From assembly GCA_030671465.1 (NCBI GenBank), contig DAOVIP010000062.1, positions 1 to 8,238 of the forward strand: a stretch of DNA of 8,238 bases, given 5' to 3'. Shown here piece by piece: positions 6,416 through 8,238 of the stretch. Every line of letters starts with the position of its first letter. The first letter of the stretch is position 1. Position numbers and translations under genes: made by a program. The DNA is from Candidatus Aminicenantota bacterium (GTDB lineage: Bacteria > Acidobacteriota > Aminicenantia > UBA2199). The notes below the pieces were generated by a model. It ran no database searches, was not told the DNA's origin, and saw nothing but the letters and a program-made list of their open reading frames with translations.

Positions 6416-6424
6416 ATTATACCA
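6416..6424 (-). promoter_or_regulatory. Extended -10 promoter element for the dehalogenase-like/Mut7-C pair
   Basis: TGGTATAAT on the minus strand (6424-6416) is a perfect -10 hexamer with an extended TGn. No good -35 is seen at 16-18 nt. The predicted start near 6409 gives a leader of about 114 nt. I see no cobalamin-riboswitch or other recognised motif in that leader, only weak stems. Confidence 0.5.
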
Positions 6425-6442
6425 TAATTGTAATCCGGATGA

Positions 6443-6471
6443 TTGCCCGGCATTGGCATATTTGATATCAT
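6443..6471 (+). promoter_or_regulatory. Candidate promoter of the helicase gene, giving a nearly leaderless mRNA
   Basis: TTGCCC (6443-6448), a 17-nt spacer, and TATCAT (6466-6471), a 5/6 -10 match. Transcription would start near 6478-6479, on the second possible ATG (6479). This would explain why neither ATG has a Shine-Dalgarno site at a normal distance. The -35 is poor (4/6). Confidence 0.35.
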
Positions 6472-6472
6472 C

Positions 6473-8238
6473 ATGGAGATGACCAAACTCCCTATAGATG
6501 ACTATCGCGATCACATCCAGGATGCCCTTAAAAAAAATCCGGTACTCCTCATTACCGCTGAGACTGGTGCCGGTAAATCAACCCGGGTGCCCTACTGGTT
6601 CTGGAGGCAGGGCAAAAAAGTAGCCGTTACCCAGCCCAGACGAATTGCTGCCAGATCCCTCTCATATTATCAGTCTCAGGTCACCGCAACCAGATGGGGA
6701 TCCGATATTGGTTATCAAACCGGCTTTGACCGGAAATATTCCAGACAGACCCGATTGCTTTATTTAACCGACGGGGTTCAAATGGTCAAGGAAATCAAAA
6801 GTCAGAGGGATTACGATGTGTTAATCCTGGATGAGGTTCATGAATGGAACCTGAATCAGGAAGTATTGATTGGATTGGTTAAAAAGGACCTGGACAGTCA
6901 ATACTTCAATAAAACCGGCCAGCGGGTAATTATCATGAGCGCCACTCTTCATACCCAGAGACTTTCAACATTTTTAAACCAGGCTCCGGTTATTTCGGTT
7001 CCGGGTCGTAGTTTTCCGGTGACCATGCACCACAATCATCCGGACTTTCTGCTCTCGGATACGGTTCAAATGATTGAAATGGAAAAAAATCTGCTGGTGT
7101 TTCAACCGGGAAAAAGTGAAATCAAGGCCTTTGTTGCCCTTCTCAACCGGACCCTGGAACAGGACGGACTGAAAGCCAAGATACTCCCCCTTCATTCCGA
7201 ATTGTCTATAAAAGACCAGGCCAGAGTTTTCCAACATTATACAGTTCCCAAAGTCATTGTGGCCACAGATATTGCCCAGACCAGCCTGACCATAGATGAT
7301 ATTGATGCGGTCATCGACACGGGAATAAAAAAGGAAATCCGGGTGATCAAAGGTATTGAAGGCCTTTACCCCACAGACATCTCTTATTCCGAGTGCATGC
7401 AGAGAGCCGGGCGGGCCGGGAGGGTCAAAAACGGTCAATATATCCTCTGTGCTGACTTAAGTCTCAAAGACCGACTTCCCTATTCGGAACCGGAAATCAG
7501 ACGGTTAAATCTTGAATCGGTAGTGCTCAGACTGATTAAATGGGGCCTGCCCCCCCTGGAATTTCCCTACTTTCATTCTCCCAAAAAGAACTTGATCTAC
7601 AAAGCCCTTAAGCAATTAAAAATATTCGGTGCCATTTCCAAACAGGAGAAAATAACCCGAGATGGAGAGAAAATGGCAGAGATTCCGGTTTCGATTCGCA
7701 GTTCAAGACTGTTAATGGAAGCACAAAAATCATCTCCTGAAGTCATGGATAACGCTCTGAAATTGATCGCCATCCTTGAAACCAAGGGGATTGTCAACAA
7801 GGAATACCTGGGAGAAAAATATCATTCCGGCCCCATCAACTCGGATTTAATCAATCAATTGTTCATATGGAATAACCCGGGAATAAACCGCAAAACCATT
7901 AATCATAAAAAATTTTTCATGGCAAAGGATATTTACCGGGAATTAAAAAACAGACTGGGAATCAAAAAAAGTTATCGGGGCATCTCAGACCAAAACCTGA
8001 AGGCCCTGACCAGGGTCATGCTTTCCGCTTTTTTAGATCATGTTTATGTAAAGACGGGCAAGGTGTATGCCCGGGATAATGAAGAGCGGGAACTGGACAG
8101 AAACTCAGTATTGTTTCCATTGCTACCGGACATCATAGTGGGGGTGCCCTTCGATTTGATTATCGACTGGGAGAATCGAATCTTACCTTGGCTGAAATAC
8201 TGCAACAGGCCGGTTTTACCACCGGTGCGATTGTTAGC
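6473..8238 (+). CDS. hrpB: HrpB-like DEAH-family ATP-dependent helicase; 3' end lost or disrupted
   Basis: 588 codons are present, open to the window end. Seen: motif I TGAGKST (31-37), Ia TQPRRIAA (53-60), Ib TDG (99-101), motif II DEVH (120-123), motif III SAT (156-158), a motif IV region VFQPGK (209-214), motif V ATDIAQTSLTI (264-274) and motif VI QRAGRAGR (310-317). A helicase-associated (HA2-like) region follows at about 345-435, and a C-terminal region ends near DIIVGVP (553-559). HrpB-type DEAH proteins are cytoplasmic nucleic-acid helicases; the cellular role of HrpB is unclear. Motif II is DEVH, not DEAH, and motif V has D and Q where ATNIAETS is usual. ATG 6473 or 6479 both fit the short N-terminus of HrpB; neither has a normal ribosome binding site. 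From about codon 560 the translation no longer resembles the family, and the true end may be near 8150. Confidence 0.88.
   Translation, partial: MEMTKLPIDDYRDHIQDALKKNPVLLITAETGAGKSTRVPYWFWRQGKKVAVTQPRRIAARSLSYYQSQVTATRWGSDIGYQTGFDRKYSRQTRLLYLTDGVQMVKEIKSQRDYDVLILDEVHEWNLNQEVLIGLVKKDLDSQYFNKTGQRVIIMSATLHTQRLSTFLNQAPVISVPGRSFPVTMHHNHPDFLLSDTVQMIEMEKNLLVFQPGKSEIKAFVALLNRTLEQDGLKAKILPLHSELSIKDQARVFQHYTVPKVIVATDIAQTSLTIDDIDAVIDTGIKKEIRVIKGIEGLYPTDISYSECMQRAGRAGRVKNGQYILCADLSLKDRLPYSEPEIRRLNLESVVLRLIKWGLPPLEFPYFHSPKKNLIYKALKQLKIFGAISKQEKITRDGEKMAEIPVSIRSSRLLMEAQKSSPEVMDNALKLIAILETKGIVNKEYLGEKYHSGPINSDLINQLFIWNNPGINRKTINHKKFFMAKDIYRELKNRLGIKKSYRGISDQNLKALTRVMLSAFLDHVYVKTGKVYARDNEERELDRNSVLFPLLPDIIVGVPFDLIIDWENRILPWLKYCNRPVLPPVRLL
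8152..8238 (+). other. Out-of-frame fragment resembling a sulfatase-family protein at the window end
   Basis: In the frame of position 8161, the 26 codons to the edge read YRLGES, NL, then TLAEILQQAGFTTGAIVS, preceded by RFD from 8152. The TLAEIL..AG(Y/F).TGA(I/F)VS pattern is typical of arylsulfatase-like (alkaline phosphatase superfamily) proteins about 90-130 residues into the chain. No start codon or sulfatase N-terminus precedes it; the frame is stopped at TAA/TGA near 8078-8084. The overlapping helicase frame here looks meaningless. Seen: the motif and the frame. Inferred: two unrelated genes joined at about 8130-8160, by a real deletion or an assembly artefact. Confidence 0.5.

Noticed and set aside
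6292..6486. 64-codon minus-strand frame in the divergent intergenic region, ending ATGA on the dehalogenase-like start
   Set aside because: It spans the extended -10 element and the helicase start, has no ribosome binding site, and its translation resembles no family. The stop/start overlap is most likely chance.
6974..7438. 154-codon frame antisense to the helicase gene
   Set aside because: It is a long antisense frame created by helicase codon use; the sense strand carries conserved helicase motifs through the whole stretch.

Overview
The window looks like a chromosomal fragment, possibly a whole metagenomic contig, from an anaerobic Gram-negative bacterium with moderate GC. The Gram-negative call rests on an AMIN-domain murein amidase, a periplasmic-type HtrA protease and a diaminopimelate (DAP) epimerase homologue. 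The anaerobic call rests on a two-[4Fe-4S] reductive-dehalogenase-like protein. I cannot fix the phylum. There are no RNA genes, CRISPR arrays or insertion sequences that I can see. Both window ends cut through genes.

Left half, minus strand, read from 4067 down to 1: a strong promoter (TTGACA-17-TATAGT, extended -10) and a leader with a 46-nt interrupted palindrome precede a Yip1-type membrane protein. It is followed by an AMIN/Amidase_3 N-acetylmuramoyl-L-alanine amidase, an HtrA/DegP protease with two PDZ domains, and a DapF-family protein cut by the window edge. The last two overlap by ATGA. The set reads as an envelope/peptidoglycan operon. The DapF homologue keeps its DAP-binding asparagines but has Ser where the first catalytic Cys (Cys73) should be.

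Middle, minus strand, 6295 down to 4166: a reductive-dehalogenase-like protein has three N-terminal membrane helices instead of a TAT signal. It abuts (TAAATG, no gap) a Mut7-C RNase-like protein with an N-terminal ubiquitin-like domain. An extended -10 promoter lies about 120 nt upstream of the pair.

Right part, plus strand from 6473: a DEAH-type HrpB-like helicase is divergently transcribed and runs to the window end. In the last ~90 bases its helicase homology seems to stop, and another reading frame reads clearly as a piece of a sulfatase-family protein. That suggests a deletion/recombination joint or a chimeric assembly at the contig end.

Most worth following up: the Ser73 DapF homologue in a murein-processing operon, the membrane-anchored dehalogenase-like protein coupled to a Ub-Mut7C protein, and the helicase/sulfatase junction.
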